Positions 17,434 through 25,558 of a stretch of DNA of 64,000 nt are shown here, one piece after another. Numbering within the stretch: the first letter of the stretch is position 1; each line of letters starts with the position of its first letter. A program made the position numbers and the translations under genes. Source of the stretch: Flavobacterium laiguense (lineage in GTDB: Bacteria; Bacteroidota; Bacteroidia; Flavobacteriales; Flavobacteriaceae); NCBI RefSeq assembly GCF_003097655.1, contig NZ_QCZH01000017.1:17929-81928 (forward strand), in the 5' to 3' direction. The notes beneath the pieces are model-generated. The model had not been told where the DNA came from and did not search any database. It saw only the letters and a list, made by a program, of their open reading frames with translations.

Positions 17434-20019
17434 ATGAATTCAATTATGATTTATGTGCCAATTTTTATGGCATTAGTAGGGCTTGTTTTTATGGCTATCA
17501 AACGATCTTGGGTATTGAAACAAGATGCAGGAGATGGTAAAATGAAGGAGATATCAGATCACATATATGAAGGAGCTTTGGCTTTCTTAAAAGCGGAATA
17601 TAGATTACTGGCTGTATTTGTAGTTATTGCAAGTGCTGTTTTGGCAGGAGTTACTTTTATTCCGGGTGTTCAAACCAATATATTAATAGTAGTAGCATTT
17701 GTGTTCGGGGCATTTTTCTCTGCATTAGCGGGAAATATGGGTATGAAAATTGCAACAAAAACCAATGTGAGAACGACACAAGCTGCTCGTACGAGTTTAC
17801 CGCAAGCCTTGAAAGTTTCTTTTGGCGGAGGTACGGTAATGGGATTAGGTGTAGCGAGTTTAGCTGTTTTGGGGTTGACTGGTTTTTTTATTGTTTTCTT
17901 CCAAATCTTTATGAACGGGCATTGGACTTCTACAGAAGATATGACTATTGTTTTAGAAACATTGGCTGGCTTTTCTCTTGGAGCTGAATCTATCGCTTTG
18001 TTTGCCCGCGTGGGGGGAGGAATCTATACCAAAGCTGCCGATGTAGGTGCCGATTTGGTGGGTAAAGTCGAAGCAGGTATTCCAGAAGATGACCCTCGTA
18101 ATCCTGCAACCATTGCGGATAACGTAGGAGATAATGTGGGAGATGTTGCCGGAATGGGAGCCGATTTATTTGGTTCGTATGTAGCAACAGTTCTAGCAGC
18201 AATGGTACTTGGGAATTATGTGATAAAAGATATGAATGGAAACATTCAAGATGCTTTTGGTGGAATTGGGCCTATTTTATTACCAATGGCAATTGCCGGT
18301 TTCGGAATTTTGTTTTCTATAATTGGTACTATGCTCGTTAAAATTACAGATGAAAATGCCAAAGAAGCGCAAGTTCAAAAAGCATTAAATATAGGAAACT
18401 GGGTTTCTATAGTTTTAACAGCTATCGCTTGTTACTTCCTAGTGCAATATATGTTGCCGGAAACAATGAGCATGACTTTCTTTGGTGAGGGATCAATGGA
18501 TATTTCATCGATGAGAGTATTTTACGCAACTCTTATTGGTCTAGTTGTAGGTGGAGCTATTTCATCGGTAACGGAATATTATACGGGATTAGGTAAGAAA
18601 CCAGTAATGGCGATTGTTCAAAAATCGAGTACGGGAGCAGGAACAAACGTAATTGCAGGATTGGCAACAGGAATGATTTCTACTTTTCCAACCGTATTAT
18701 TGTTTGCGGCGGCTATCTGGACCTCTTATGCTTTGGCAGGATTTTATGGAGTGGCATTGGCGGCTTCAGCAATGATGGCAACCACAGCGATGCAACTGGC
18801 AATCGATGCTTTTGGACCTATATCGGACAATGCAGGTGGAATTGCCGAAATGAGTGAATTGCCGAAAGAAGTGCGTACCAGAACCGATATTTTGGACTCA
18901 GTTGGTAATACAACGGCTGCAACAGGTAAAGGTTTTGCGATTGCTTCGGCAGCTTTAACATCTTTGGCTTTATTTGCCGCTTATGTGACTTTTACAGGAA
19001 TTGACGGAATTAATATTTTCAAAGCGCCAGTATTGGCGATGCTATTTGTTGGAGGTATGATACCCGTGGTTTTCTCAGCTTTAGCGATGAATTCAGTAGG
19101 AAAAGCTGCGATGGATATGGTGTACGAAGTACGTCGTCAGTTCAAAGAAATTCCAGGAATCATGGAAGGAACGGGAAAACCGGAATATGCAAAATGTGTT
19201 GATATTTCTACTAAAGCCGCTTTACGCGAAATGATGCTACCAGGAATTTTAACGATTGGTTTCCCAATTGCGATTGTGCTTCTTGGTAAATTAGTCTATG
19301 GAGATAACAACGAAATGATTGCCGAAATGCTTGGGGGATACATGGCCGGAGTTACTGTTTCTGGGGTACTTTGGGCTATTTTTCAAAATAACGCCGGTGG
19401 TGCTTGGGACAATGCCAAAAAATCATTTGAAGCAGGGGTGATGATTAATGGGGAAATGACTTATAAAGGTTCGGATGCGCACAAAGCTGCAGTAACTGGT
19501 GATACTATTGGAGATCCGTTCAAAGATACTTCTGGTCCATCGATGAACATCTTAATTAAATTGACCTGTTTGATTGGACTGGTGATGGCTCCAATTTTAG
19601 GAAGTGGAGAAAGTACCATGGATGCAAAAGGCACTTGTCCAGAAAAGAAAGAAATCTGGATGAAAGAATGCCACATGAAAGAAGGAGCAATGATGATGGG
19701 GAAATGCGACATGTCTAAATTGTCTAAAATGACCAAAGAGGAATGTGCTAAAATGTGCGACAGTCTTAAATGTTCACCTGAGGAAAAAGAAATGTGTTTG
19801 TCTCATTATGATAAAGACGGAAAATTTGTCGCTCATAAAGGGAAAGCTTGTTGCGTCAAAAAGACGATGTCTATGGGTAGTGAAGTTAGAATTGAAAAAA
19901 CAAACCTTAACGGGAAAGTAAGTGCCACAATTACAACTACAGTAAATGGCAATGTTGTCGTTAAGCAATTTCAAGGAACAGATGCTGAGGTCGAAGCCCA
20001 GATTGATGCCGTGAAATAA
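17434..20019 (+). CDS. hppA: Membrane-bound ion-translocating pyrophosphatase with Cys/Met-rich C-terminal tail
   Basis: Couples pyrophosphate hydrolysis to H+ or Na+ export. Core motifs include GGGIYTKAADVGADLVGKVEAGIPEDDPRNPATIADNVGDNVGDVAGMGADLF and FGPISDNAGGIAEM. The GNTTAATGKG segment (about 491-500) has Ala where potassium-independent enzymes have Lys, indicating the K+-dependent subtype; whether Na+ or H+ is pumped cannot be read with confidence. Residues about 723-861 extend beyond the membrane core. Within about 90 of them there are nine Cys and about a dozen Met (for example KECHMKEGAMMMGKCDM, then ACC), followed by a beta-rich end. This tail is not part of the conserved pump and would face the periplasm if the usual topology holds. 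Confidence 0.96.
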   Translation: MNSIMIYVPIFMALVGLVFMAIKRSWVLKQDAGDGKMKEISDHIYEGALAFLKAEYRLLAVFVVIASAVLAGVTFIPGVQTNILIVVAFVFGAFFSALAGNMGMKIATKTNVRTTQAARTSLPQALKVSFGGGTVMGLGVASLAVLGLTGFFIVFFQIFMNGHWTSTEDMTIVLETLAGFSLGAESIALFARVGGGIYTKAADVGADLVGKVEAGIPEDDPRNPATIADNVGDNVGDVAGMGADLFGSYVATVLAAMVLGNYVIKDMNGNIQDAFGGIGPILLPMAIAGFGILFSIIGTMLVKITDENAKEAQVQKALNIGNWVSIVLTAIACYFLVQYMLPETMSMTFFGEGSMDISSMRVFYATLIGLVVGGAISSVTEYYTGLGKKPVMAIVQKSSTGAGTNVIAGLATGMISTFPTVLLFAAAIWTSYALAGFYGVALAASAMMATTAMQLAIDAFGPISDNAGGIAEMSELPKEVRTRTDILDSVGNTTAATGKGFAIASAALTSLALFAAYVTFTGIDGINIFKAPVLAMLFVGGMIPVVFSALAMNSVGKAAMDMVYEVRRQFKEIPGIMEGTGKPEYAKCVDISTKAALREMMLPGILTIGFPIAIVLLGKLVYGDNNEMIAEMLGGYMAGVTVSGVLWAIFQNNAGGAWDNAKKSFEAGVMINGEMTYKGSDAHKAAVTGDTIGDPFKDTSGPSMNILIKLTCLIGLVMAPILGSGESTMDAKGTCPEKKEIWMKECHMKEGAMMMGKCDMSKLSKMTKEECAKMCDSLKCSPEEKEMCLSHYDKDGKFVAHKGKACCVKKTMSMGSEVRIEKTNLNGKVSATITTTVNGNVVVKQFQGTDAEVEAQIDAVK

Positions 20020-20065
20020 GAAAATATTTTGATCAAAGTTGACGACTTTGTCTAAGATTCTATAC

Positions 20066-20108
20066 TAAAAACACCTCATTTCGAATTTTCGTAATGAGGT
20101 GTTTTTTT
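20066..20108 (+). terminator. Intrinsic terminator after hppA
   Basis: AAAACACCTCATT/AATGAGGTGTTTT stem with T-run on the plus strand and A-run on the other; it also serves the convergent higA. Confidence 0.88.
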
Positions 20109-20125
20109 GTTTAAATAAGTTAAAA

Positions 20126-20494
20126 CTATTGTTTCAAAGCATATTCTTTAATCAAAGTGGAAGCTGGAATATGAAGGTTTTCTGTAAGCAAACGAATTTG
20201 TTTAATAGTTAAAGCTCTTTTGCGTTTGAAAATTTCGGTAACTCTTGAACGGCTGTTCAAAATAACACCTAAATCGGCATCAGTAATTCCTTTTTGTTCC
20301 ATCATAAATTTAATCGCTTCAATTGGATCAGGCTCGGGAATAGGGTAATGCATTTCTTCGTACTTTTCTATTAGCGTTACTAAAATGTCTAATTCATCTC
20401 CTTCATTGGTATTAGGCTTAGCGTCAAAAAGGAGGTTTACCCTTTCTAATGCCAAGTCATAATCTTTTTCTGTTTTAATAGGATGTATTTCCAT
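20126..20494 (-). CDS. higA: HigA-type antitoxin (helix-turn-helix)
   Basis: A 122-residue antitoxin. The N-terminal half is acidic (EIHPIKTEKDYDLALERVN) and the C-terminal half is an XRE-like helix-turn-helix (GITDADLGVILNSRSRVTEIFKRKRALTIKQIRLL), as in the HigA family that neutralises HigB and represses its own operon. It lies 4 bases downstream of higB. An operator-like palindrome is visible upstream of higB. Confidence 0.9.
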   Translation of the reverse strand: MEIHPIKTEKDYDLALERVNLLFDAKPNTNEGDELDILVTLIEKYEEMHYPIPEPDPIEAIKFMMEQKGITDADLGVILNSRSRVTEIFKRKRALTIKQIRLLTENLHIPASTLIKEYALKQ

Positions 20495-20498
20495 TTTT

Positions 20499-20795
20499 TT
20501 ATAAGTTTTTAATGTCTTTCAAATCGTCATATTCGGAGTGGGTTCCTATAAATAAAATATAGACAATGTGTGTTACATAATTAATTTTCACGATTAACCG
20601 ATAATGATTGCCGCAAATATTAAATATAACTTTATTATTTCCGACAAAATCTGCTGAGCCAAAAATTGATTTTATAGCATTAGAATTGTCAAGCGTATTT
20701 TTGTCAAAAACCTGATACCAAGCTAATAATTGCTGTTTTGAGTTGGGATATTTTTCCCAGAAATTTTGCAAGGTTCTTTTGGCAATTATTCTCAT
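20499..20795 (-). CDS. higB: HigB-type mRNA interferase toxin
   Basis: A 98-residue RelE-superfamily toxin of the HigB_toxin family, beginning MRIIAKRTLQNFWEKYP. The family core DFVGNNKVIFNICGNHYRLIVKINY and IVYILFIGTHSEYDDL is intact. It is predicted to cleave translated mRNA on the ribosome. The toxin gene precedes the antitoxin gene, as usual for higBA. No frame damage is seen, unlike the two other toxin-antitoxin remnants in this window. Confidence 0.92.
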   Translation of the reverse strand: MRIIAKRTLQNFWEKYPNSKQQLLAWYQVFDKNTLDNSNAIKSIFGSADFVGNNKVIFNICGNHYRLIVKINYVTHIVYILFIGTHSEYDDLKDIKNL

Positions 20796-20811
20796 AGGTT
20801 GCTTTGAATGT

Positions 20812-20842
20812 CAAAGGTACTTATAAATTCCCTATTTGGGAA
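20812..20842 (-). promoter_or_regulatory. higBA promoter box and candidate HigA operator
   Basis: The minus-strand -7 box TACCTTTG is at 20812-20819. Immediately upstream is the dyad TTCCC-N5-GGGAA (20828-20842), placed between -33 and -7, where a HigA dimer could block RNA polymerase. The assignment to HigA is inferred from position. Confidence 0.55.
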
Positions 20843-20910
20843 AAATATTTTTTTGAATTTAACAATAAAACTAAAAATGAATTTAAAAATTTTAAGGATT
20901 TAATTGAAAT

Positions 20911-20950
20911 AAAGAAGCCTCATTGCAATTTGTTGCAATGAGGCTTCTTT
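20911..20950. terminator. Bidirectional-looking terminator downstream of the deoxynucleoside kinase gene
   Basis: AAAGAAGCCTCATTGCAA pairs perfectly with TTGCAATGAGGCTTCTTT around a TTTG loop. It lies 24 bases after the kinase stop codon, on the minus strand. Confidence 0.8.
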
Positions 20951-20974
20951 ATGTAAATTCGTAAAATCTGTTTT

Positions 20975-21592
20975 TTAAAACAACCCTCCATTCAACTCGG
21001 CATCAATTCGATTGATGATGTTTCCTAAGTCCTCTGGATTGTCAACAAAATTAACGTGGTCTACATCAATAATCATTATTTTTCCTTTGGTGTACGTGTG
21101 AACCCAAGCTTCATAACGCTCGTTGAGACGGCTCAAATAGTCAATAGAGATGGTATTTTCGTATTCGCGTCCACGTTTGTGAATTTGCCCTACTAAGTTG
21201 GGAATGGAGCTTCTTAAGTAAATTAGTAAATCAGGTGGTTTTACTAAAGATTCCATTAATTCAAAAAGAGAGGAATAATTTTCAAAATCACGATTGGTCA
21301 TCAAGCCCATAGCATAAAGATTGGGGGCGAAAATATGAGCATCTTCATAAATGGTTCTATCTTGAATAAACTTTTTTCCACTTTCACGAATTTGCATGAT
21401 TTGACGGAAACGGCTATTCAAGAAATAAATTTGCAAATTAAAAGACCAACGTTCCATTTGGTGGTAAAAATCATCCAGATAAGGGTTGTCTACCACTTCT
21501 TCAAAATGGGGTTCCCATTTAAAATGCTTGGCTAATAAGCGTGTTAATGTTGTTTTTCCTGAGCCTATGTTTCCTGCTATTGCTATGTGCAT
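20975..21592 (-). CDS. Deoxynucleoside kinase
   Basis: Phosphorylates deoxynucleosides in the salvage pathway. The 205 residues show the dNK fold: P-loop AIAGNIGSGKTTL (about 5-16), the DRT catalytic motif IQDRTIYEDAHIFA and the arginine-rich LID region IHKRGREYENTIS. Substrate preference (dA/dG versus dC/dT) cannot be told. The upstream gap to the peptidase gene holds no further gene. Confidence 0.92.
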   Translation of the reverse strand: MHIAIAGNIGSGKTTLTRLLAKHFKWEPHFEEVVDNPYLDDFYHQMERWSFNLQIYFLNSRFRQIMQIRESGKKFIQDRTIYEDAHIFAPNLYAMGLMTNRDFENYSSLFELMESLVKPPDLLIYLRSSIPNLVGQIHKRGREYENTISIDYLSRLNERYEAWVHTYTKGKIMIIDVDHVNFVDNPEDLGNIINRIDAELNGGLF

Positions 21593-21958
21593 TACGGTAT
21601 TGCGATTTTATAATTTATAGTTGTATAAAAATGTAAAAATAGATAAAATTTGGGTTTAGCAACAGAATTTAACGAACCATTTTTCAAAATAGTATTTTCA
21701 TTGTTTTTTAATAAAAACATTTTACTTAGTGTTGATTTTAGGACTTAGAAATGCTGTGTTTCTTGAAAAAGGCAAAAAAAAACCATTCGTACTTGATGAA
21801 TGGCTTTATTTATAATAAAATCAATCTTTTTCAGGAAATGGTTTTTATTTCTCTTAGAATTAAAACTCAATCCTGATAAATTATGTTTTTGAATAAATTT
21901 TAAATTCGCTATGGAATAGTTTTATTTTGTTAAGTTTGGATTGTCTAATTCAAAACTC
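21593..21958. other. Intergenic region between the dNK and M28 peptidase genes
   Basis: 366 bases without a credible coding frame. It contains a hairpin CCATTC...GAATGG (21783-21803) that, read on the minus strand, is followed by a run of T and so looks like an intrinsic terminator without an obvious upstream gene. The peptidase promoter is presumably near 21920-21935, but no clean consensus was found. Confidence 0.5.
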
Positions 21959-23434
21959 ATGAAAAATAAAATACTTCTTGTTTGTTCTCTTTTGATTGTT
22001 AATGGTAGTGTCAGTTTGGCACAGGTAATTAAGAAGCCTTTAGTTGGAGCAATTACTACGGAAGATCTTAAAACCGATTTGTATCAAATGGCTGGAGACC
22101 ATTTTAATGGTAGAGAAGCTGGAACATTGGATGAATTAAAAGTATCGATGTGGCTGGCTAAAAAAGCAGAAGCAGCTGGGATGGTTCCTGCTGGAGATGA
22201 TGGCACTTTTTTTCAGTTTTTCGATTTATACAGACATCAAGTAACCTCAAACACAAACTTTAAAATTGGTCAAAAATCGTATGATTTATGGAAAGAGGTT
22301 TTGGTTGCTGAAACAACGAATGTGAAAGTAGATGCTCCTTTGGTCTATCTTGGTATAGCGACAAAGGAACAAATAGAAGCAACTGATATTAAAGGAAAAG
22401 CTGTTGTTATACTTGCCTCTCAAGAAGGGATTGCAAATGACATTTCTCTTTTTGACAGGCGTTATCCAGGTTTAGTAAGAACCAAATACTACGACTTATT
22501 AGTTAAGTATGGAGCAGCAGCTCTTATTATTGTTGCTGATTCTGATGCAGAAAAAAGCTGGTCACAAGTAGAACCTCAAATGACACGAGGTATTTATGGA
22601 ATTGAAGGTCTTCGAGATAAAATAGGGGCTACAATGCCTGTTTTTTGGTTGCATGGTGATCAGTTGGAGTTTTTAAAAAATACTAAAGAAATGTTGTCGA
22701 CTCAAGTGTTTTCGGAAACCTATAAATACCCTTCTGTTAATGTTGTTGGAAAAATTGAAGGGACAGATCCTAAGCTCAAAAATGAATATGTATTGTTTAG
22801 CGGACATCAAGACCATGATGGGGTTAGACAAAAATATGGTCAAGATTCTATTTATAACGGAGCAGATGATAATGCGAGCACTTGTGTAGCGATGCTGGCT
22901 ATTGCTAGAGCCTTTAAAAAACAACCAGGCAAAAGAAGTGCTTTATTTGTGTTTCATGGTTCGGAAGAGCGAGGTTTATTAGGGTCAAGATGGTACTCGG
23001 CACACCCAACAGTAGCTGAGTCAGCTATCGTGGCAGTGTTAAATGGGGATATGATAGGGAGAAATGATATAAATCAAGCCGCTTTATTAGGCTCCAGTTC
23101 TCCTCATGAAAATTCGTCAGATTTAGTTAATATCGCTAAGAAAGCCAATGAAGAAGGTCCTAAGTTTGATTTGGATAAACTTTGGGATAAACCAGAACAC
23201 CCAGAATATTTCTTCTTTCGTTCAGACCATCTGCCTTATGCTAGAAAAGGAATTCCCTCGGTTTTCTTCACTAGTGTTTTGCATAGTCAGTATCATACTC
23301 CTATGGACGAATCCGAGAATATCGATTACCTTAAGTTGCATAAAATGACAGAGTGGATTTATCGAACAGGCTGGATGTTATCGAATGATCCAATCCGTCC
23401 AAAGACATTACCCAACGTCAAATTTGAAAGATAG
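21959..23434 (+). CDS. Secreted M28-family zinc metallopeptidase
   Basis: A 491-residue exported aminopeptidase-like enzyme. A signal peptide (MKNKILLVCSLLIVNGSVSLAQ) is followed by a PA-like region (about 120-240) and the M28 catalytic domain. Metal and catalytic residues lie in LFSGHQDHDG, YNGADDNAS, FHGSEERGLLGS, NGDMIGRND and SQYHTPMDESENI. The ATG at 21959 is preferred over an in-frame TTG 18 bases upstream because it starts the signal peptide cleanly. Substrate unknown; probably peptide nutrition or periplasmic turnover. Confidence 0.93.
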   Translation: MKNKILLVCSLLIVNGSVSLAQVIKKPLVGAITTEDLKTDLYQMAGDHFNGREAGTLDELKVSMWLAKKAEAAGMVPAGDDGTFFQFFDLYRHQVTSNTNFKIGQKSYDLWKEVLVAETTNVKVDAPLVYLGIATKEQIEATDIKGKAVVILASQEGIANDISLFDRRYPGLVRTKYYDLLVKYGAAALIIVADSDAEKSWSQVEPQMTRGIYGIEGLRDKIGATMPVFWLHGDQLEFLKNTKEMLSTQVFSETYKYPSVNVVGKIEGTDPKLKNEYVLFSGHQDHDGVRQKYGQDSIYNGADDNASTCVAMLAIARAFKKQPGKRSALFVFHGSEERGLLGSRWYSAHPTVAESAIVAVLNGDMIGRNDINQAALLGSSSPHENSSDLVNIAKKANEEGPKFDLDKLWDKPEHPEYFFFRSDHLPYARKGIPSVFFTSVLHSQYHTPMDESENIDYLKLHKMTEWIYRTGWMLSNDPIRPKTLPNVKFER

Positions 23435-23447
23435 AAATATCAGGCAC

Positions 23448-23480
23448 AAAAAAAACCAACTCATTGAGTTGGTTTTTTTT
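23448..23480. terminator. Bidirectional terminator between the M28 peptidase and metK genes
   Basis: AAAAAACCAACTCA/TGAGTTGGTTTTTT with A- and T-runs on both sides, located between two convergent stop codons. Confidence 0.92.
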
Positions 23481-23502
23481 ATGTATTTAAAGTTTGGAAA
23501 TA

Positions 23503-24753
23503 TTACAATCCAAAAGCAGTTTTTACTTGATCAACGAAATCTAATTTCTCCCAAGTAAATAAATCAACTGTTACTGTTTTCGTCAAACCACCAGGAGCAG
23601 AAAACGTTTTTGTTACCGTTTCTGGAGTACGTCCCATGTGACCGTAAGCCGCAGTTTCGCTGTAGATTGGGTTCCTTAATTTCAAACGTTGTTCGATGAA
23701 GTAAGGACGCATGTCAAAAATGGCTTCTACTTTTTTGGCAATTTCACCATTGGTCAAATTCACTTTTGAAGTTCCGTAAGTGTCAATAAAAATACCCATT
23801 GGTTTTGCAACTCCAATAGCATAAGAAACTTGAACCAAAATCTCATCGGCAACACCTGCAGCAACAAGGTTTTTAGCGATATGACGTGTAGCATAAGCCG
23901 CACTTCTATCTACTTTACTTGGATCTTTTCCAGAGAAAGCACCACCACCGTGAGCTCCTTTTCCACCGTATGTATCTACAATGATTTTTCTTCCCGTCAA
24001 TCCAGTATCTCCGTGAGGCCCTCCAATTACGAATTTTCCAGTTGGGTTGATGTGGTATTGAATTTTATCATTGAATAAATGAGCGTGAGCAGGATTTTTT
24101 GCAATGATTCTTGGAATCAATATCTCAACAATGTCTTTTTTGATTTTGGCAAGCATGGTAGCTTCTTCGTCAAAATCATCGTGTTGAGTAGAAATTACGA
24201 TAGCATCAATACGTGTTGGTTTGTTGTCATCACTATATTCCAAAGTAACTTGGGATTTTGCGTCAGGACGTAAATACTTTATTTCGTTGTCTTCACGTCT
24301 TAAAATTGCTAATTCCTGCAATAATTTATGAGATAAATCAAGTGCCAAAGGCATATAATTTTCGGTTTCATTTGTGGCGTAACCAAACATCATTCCTTGG
24401 TCACCGGCACCTTGTTCTTCTTTGCTTGCTCTATCAACTCCTTGATTAATATCGGCAGATTGTTCGTGAATGGCTGAAAGAATACCACAAGAATTGGCTT
24501 CAAACATATATTCACTTTTAGTATATCCAATTTTGCGAATCACTTCGCGCGCAATTTGTTGTACATCTAAGTAGGTATTCGACTTAACTTCACCCGCCAA
24601 AATTACTTGACCAGTAGTAACTAAAGTTTCACAAGCTACTTTTGAGTCAGCATCAAATGCCAAAAAGTTGTCAATTAATGCATCCGAAATTTGATCTGCA
24701 ACTTTGTCTGGGTGTCCCTCACTTACAGATTCTGACGTAAATAAATAAGCCAT
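23503..24753 (-). CDS. metK: S-adenosylmethionine synthetase
   Basis: Makes S-adenosylmethionine from methionine and ATP. The 416-residue protein starts [21 protein letters not shown]; the ATP-binding [12 protein letters not shown], the phosphate-binding [19 protein letters not shown] and the KNPAHAH regions are present. The reading frame stays open for 36 further codons upstream to another ATG (24861), but that extension is not homologous to MetK and lies within a structured leader, so the shorter start is used. The transcript start predicted from the promoter at 24926-24955 leaves a leader of about 165 nt. Confidence 0.97.
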   Translation of the reverse strand: MAYLFTSESVSEGHPDKVADQISDALIDNFLAFDADSKVACETLVTTGQVILAGEVKSNTYLDVQQIAREVIRKIGYTKSEYMFEANSCGILSAIHEQSADINQGVDRASKEEQGAGDQGMMFGYATNETENYMPLALDLSHKLLQELAILRREDNEIKYLRPDAKSQVTLEYSDDNKPTRIDAIVISTQHDDFDEEATMLAKIKKDIVEILIPRIIAKNPAHAHLFNDKIQYHINPTGKFVIGGPHGDTGLTGRKIIVDTYGGKGAHGGGAFSGKDPSKVDRSAAYATRHIAKNLVAAGVADEILVQVSYAIGVAKPMGIFIDTYGTSKVNLTNGEIAKKVEAIFDMRPYFIEQRLKLRNPIYSETAAYGHMGRTPETVTKTFSAPGGLTKTVTVDLFTWEKLDFVDQVKTAFGL

Positions 24754-24919
24754 AATAATTATAAATTTAAAAATTAGTCGAGAAAAAACAATTGCTGTAA
24801 AAGGGCTAAAGGAGAGTTTCTGCTTTAGCATTTTTTCTACTGAAAATTTTTCAGCATCCATAATGAATTCGTTTCATTATGAAGAGGTTGCAATCAGTTC
24901 AAATTTTTCCTCTGGTATT
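24754..24919 (-). promoter_or_regulatory. Long structured 5' leader of metK (unrecognised cis-regulatory candidate)
   Basis: On the minus strand the leader contains three clear hairpins: CATAATGAA/TTCATTATG (24859-24881), CTGAAAA/TTTTCAG (about 24840-24854) and GCTAAAG/CTTTAGC (24805-24829). The last is followed by a short T-rich stretch before the metK ATG. It does not carry the SAM-I core seen at 26345 and 42592. An open frame in phase with metK crosses it. A role in SAM or methionine feedback is inference. Confidence 0.45.
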
Positions 24920-24925
24920 CGGGTG

Positions 24926-24955
24926 CAAATGTATGAAACCATTTTGAATTGCAAA
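24926..24955 (-). promoter_or_regulatory. metK promoter (TTTG-N18-TACATTTG)
   Basis: Minus-strand -33 TTTG (24952-24955) and -7 TACATTTG (24926-24933) with 18-base spacing; a near-perfect Bacteroidota promoter. Confidence 0.75.
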
Positions 24956-25068
24956 TTGTTCTTAACTTTTTTTTGATATAAAAAATTGGATTTAGCTATA
25001 GTATAATATGTTACAGAATTAAACAAATGTTATTTTCTTGTTATTTTAATATTTTACATTTGGAATTT

Positions 25069-25235
25069 CGGAAAAAAGTTTGCAATTTTGCTACAACAAA
25101 AAAACAAAGATGCAATTTAATGTATGTAATATGTCTAAAGCCATTCAGGATAAATCCTGCAGGGACGGTATAGCTTAATTTTAAATTAAAAAGATATAGC
25201 AAAAACCTCCCAATAAACCTGGGAGGTTTTTTTTT
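25069..25235 (+). ncRNA. Candidate small RNA or small-peptide transcript with its own promoter and terminator
   Basis: A -7 box TACATTTG (25055-25062) precedes about 165 bases with no sizeable gene. They contain the hairpin CAGGA/TCCTG (25146-25159), an AT-rich inverted repeat around 25170-25198, and end in the intrinsic terminator ACCTCCC/GGGAGGT plus T-run (25201-25235). A 22-codon frame (25110-25178, MQFNVCNMSKAIQDK...) lies inside. No known RNA family was recognised. It could be a leader of the downstream unit instead of a separate gene. Confidence 0.4.
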
Positions 25236-25282
25236 AGGCCATTTTTAAATCATTATTTTCAAGAATTAGAACAATATTAAGT

Positions 25283-25381
25283 ATGAAACAACTCGACACA
25301 ATTAAGGTTAACATTTGCAAAGCAAAATCGAAGACGATGATGACGTGTATTTATGCCATGATGTGTGTGTGTGTGTGCTGA
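25283..25381 (+). CDS. Cys/Met-rich leader peptide (candidate attenuator of the methionine operon)
   Basis: A 32-codon frame beginning MKQLDTIKVNICKAK and ending TMMTCIYAMMCVCVC-stop. Five Cys and four internal Met are concentrated in the last 21 codons; the (TG)n run in the DNA is simply TGT GTG codons. It is followed after 31 bases by an intrinsic terminator (25413-25447). TCCAAAA (25383-25389), beginning one base after the stop codon, is complementary to TTTTGGA in the 5' arm of that terminator (25420-25426), so pairing them would prevent termination. Downstream lie the metY remnant, a small gene and the metX operon, all on the same strand. Inferred role: ribosome stalling at scarce Cys/Met codons permits readthrough. 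Confidence 0.6.
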   Translation: MKQLDTIKVNICKAKSKTMMTCIYAMMCVCVC

Positions 25382-25412
25382 TTCCAAAAAGTATAAGTTT
25401 ATAGTACAACTT

Positions 25413-25447
25413 AAAACCCTTTTGGATACGTATCTAAAAGGGTTTTT
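25413..25447 (+). terminator. Long-stem terminator downstream of the Cys/Met leader peptide
   Basis: AAAACCCTTTTGGATAC pairs with GTATCTAAAAGGGTTTT (one G-T wobble), followed by further T. The stem is 17 bp with practically no loop. The part TTTTGGA can alternatively pair with bases just after the leader stop codon. Confidence 0.85.
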
Positions 25448-25558
25448 TGTTTTTCGGTCTAGAAATGTAGTAGTAAACAGAGTAAAAAATAAAAGAAAAA
25501 TAGAAGCTGAGAAAGTTTCGGTTTTCAATAAAATATATAACTTAATAAAGTAGAAATT

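Noticed and set aside
24754..24861. 36-codon in-frame extension of MetK as coding
   Set aside because: Not homologous to MetK and located in a hairpin-rich leader; kept only as part of a regulatory candidate.
24754..24919. SAM-I riboswitch upstream of metK
   Set aside because: The S-box core (GGCnGAGGGA, GATGAAGCC, GCAACC...GGTGC) seen at 26345 and 42592 cannot be completed here.
25361..25380. (TG)n microsatellite as a phase-variation tract
   Set aside because: The repeat is explained as TGT/GTG codons of the Cys/Met leader peptide and is short; no downstream surface gene depends on its frame.
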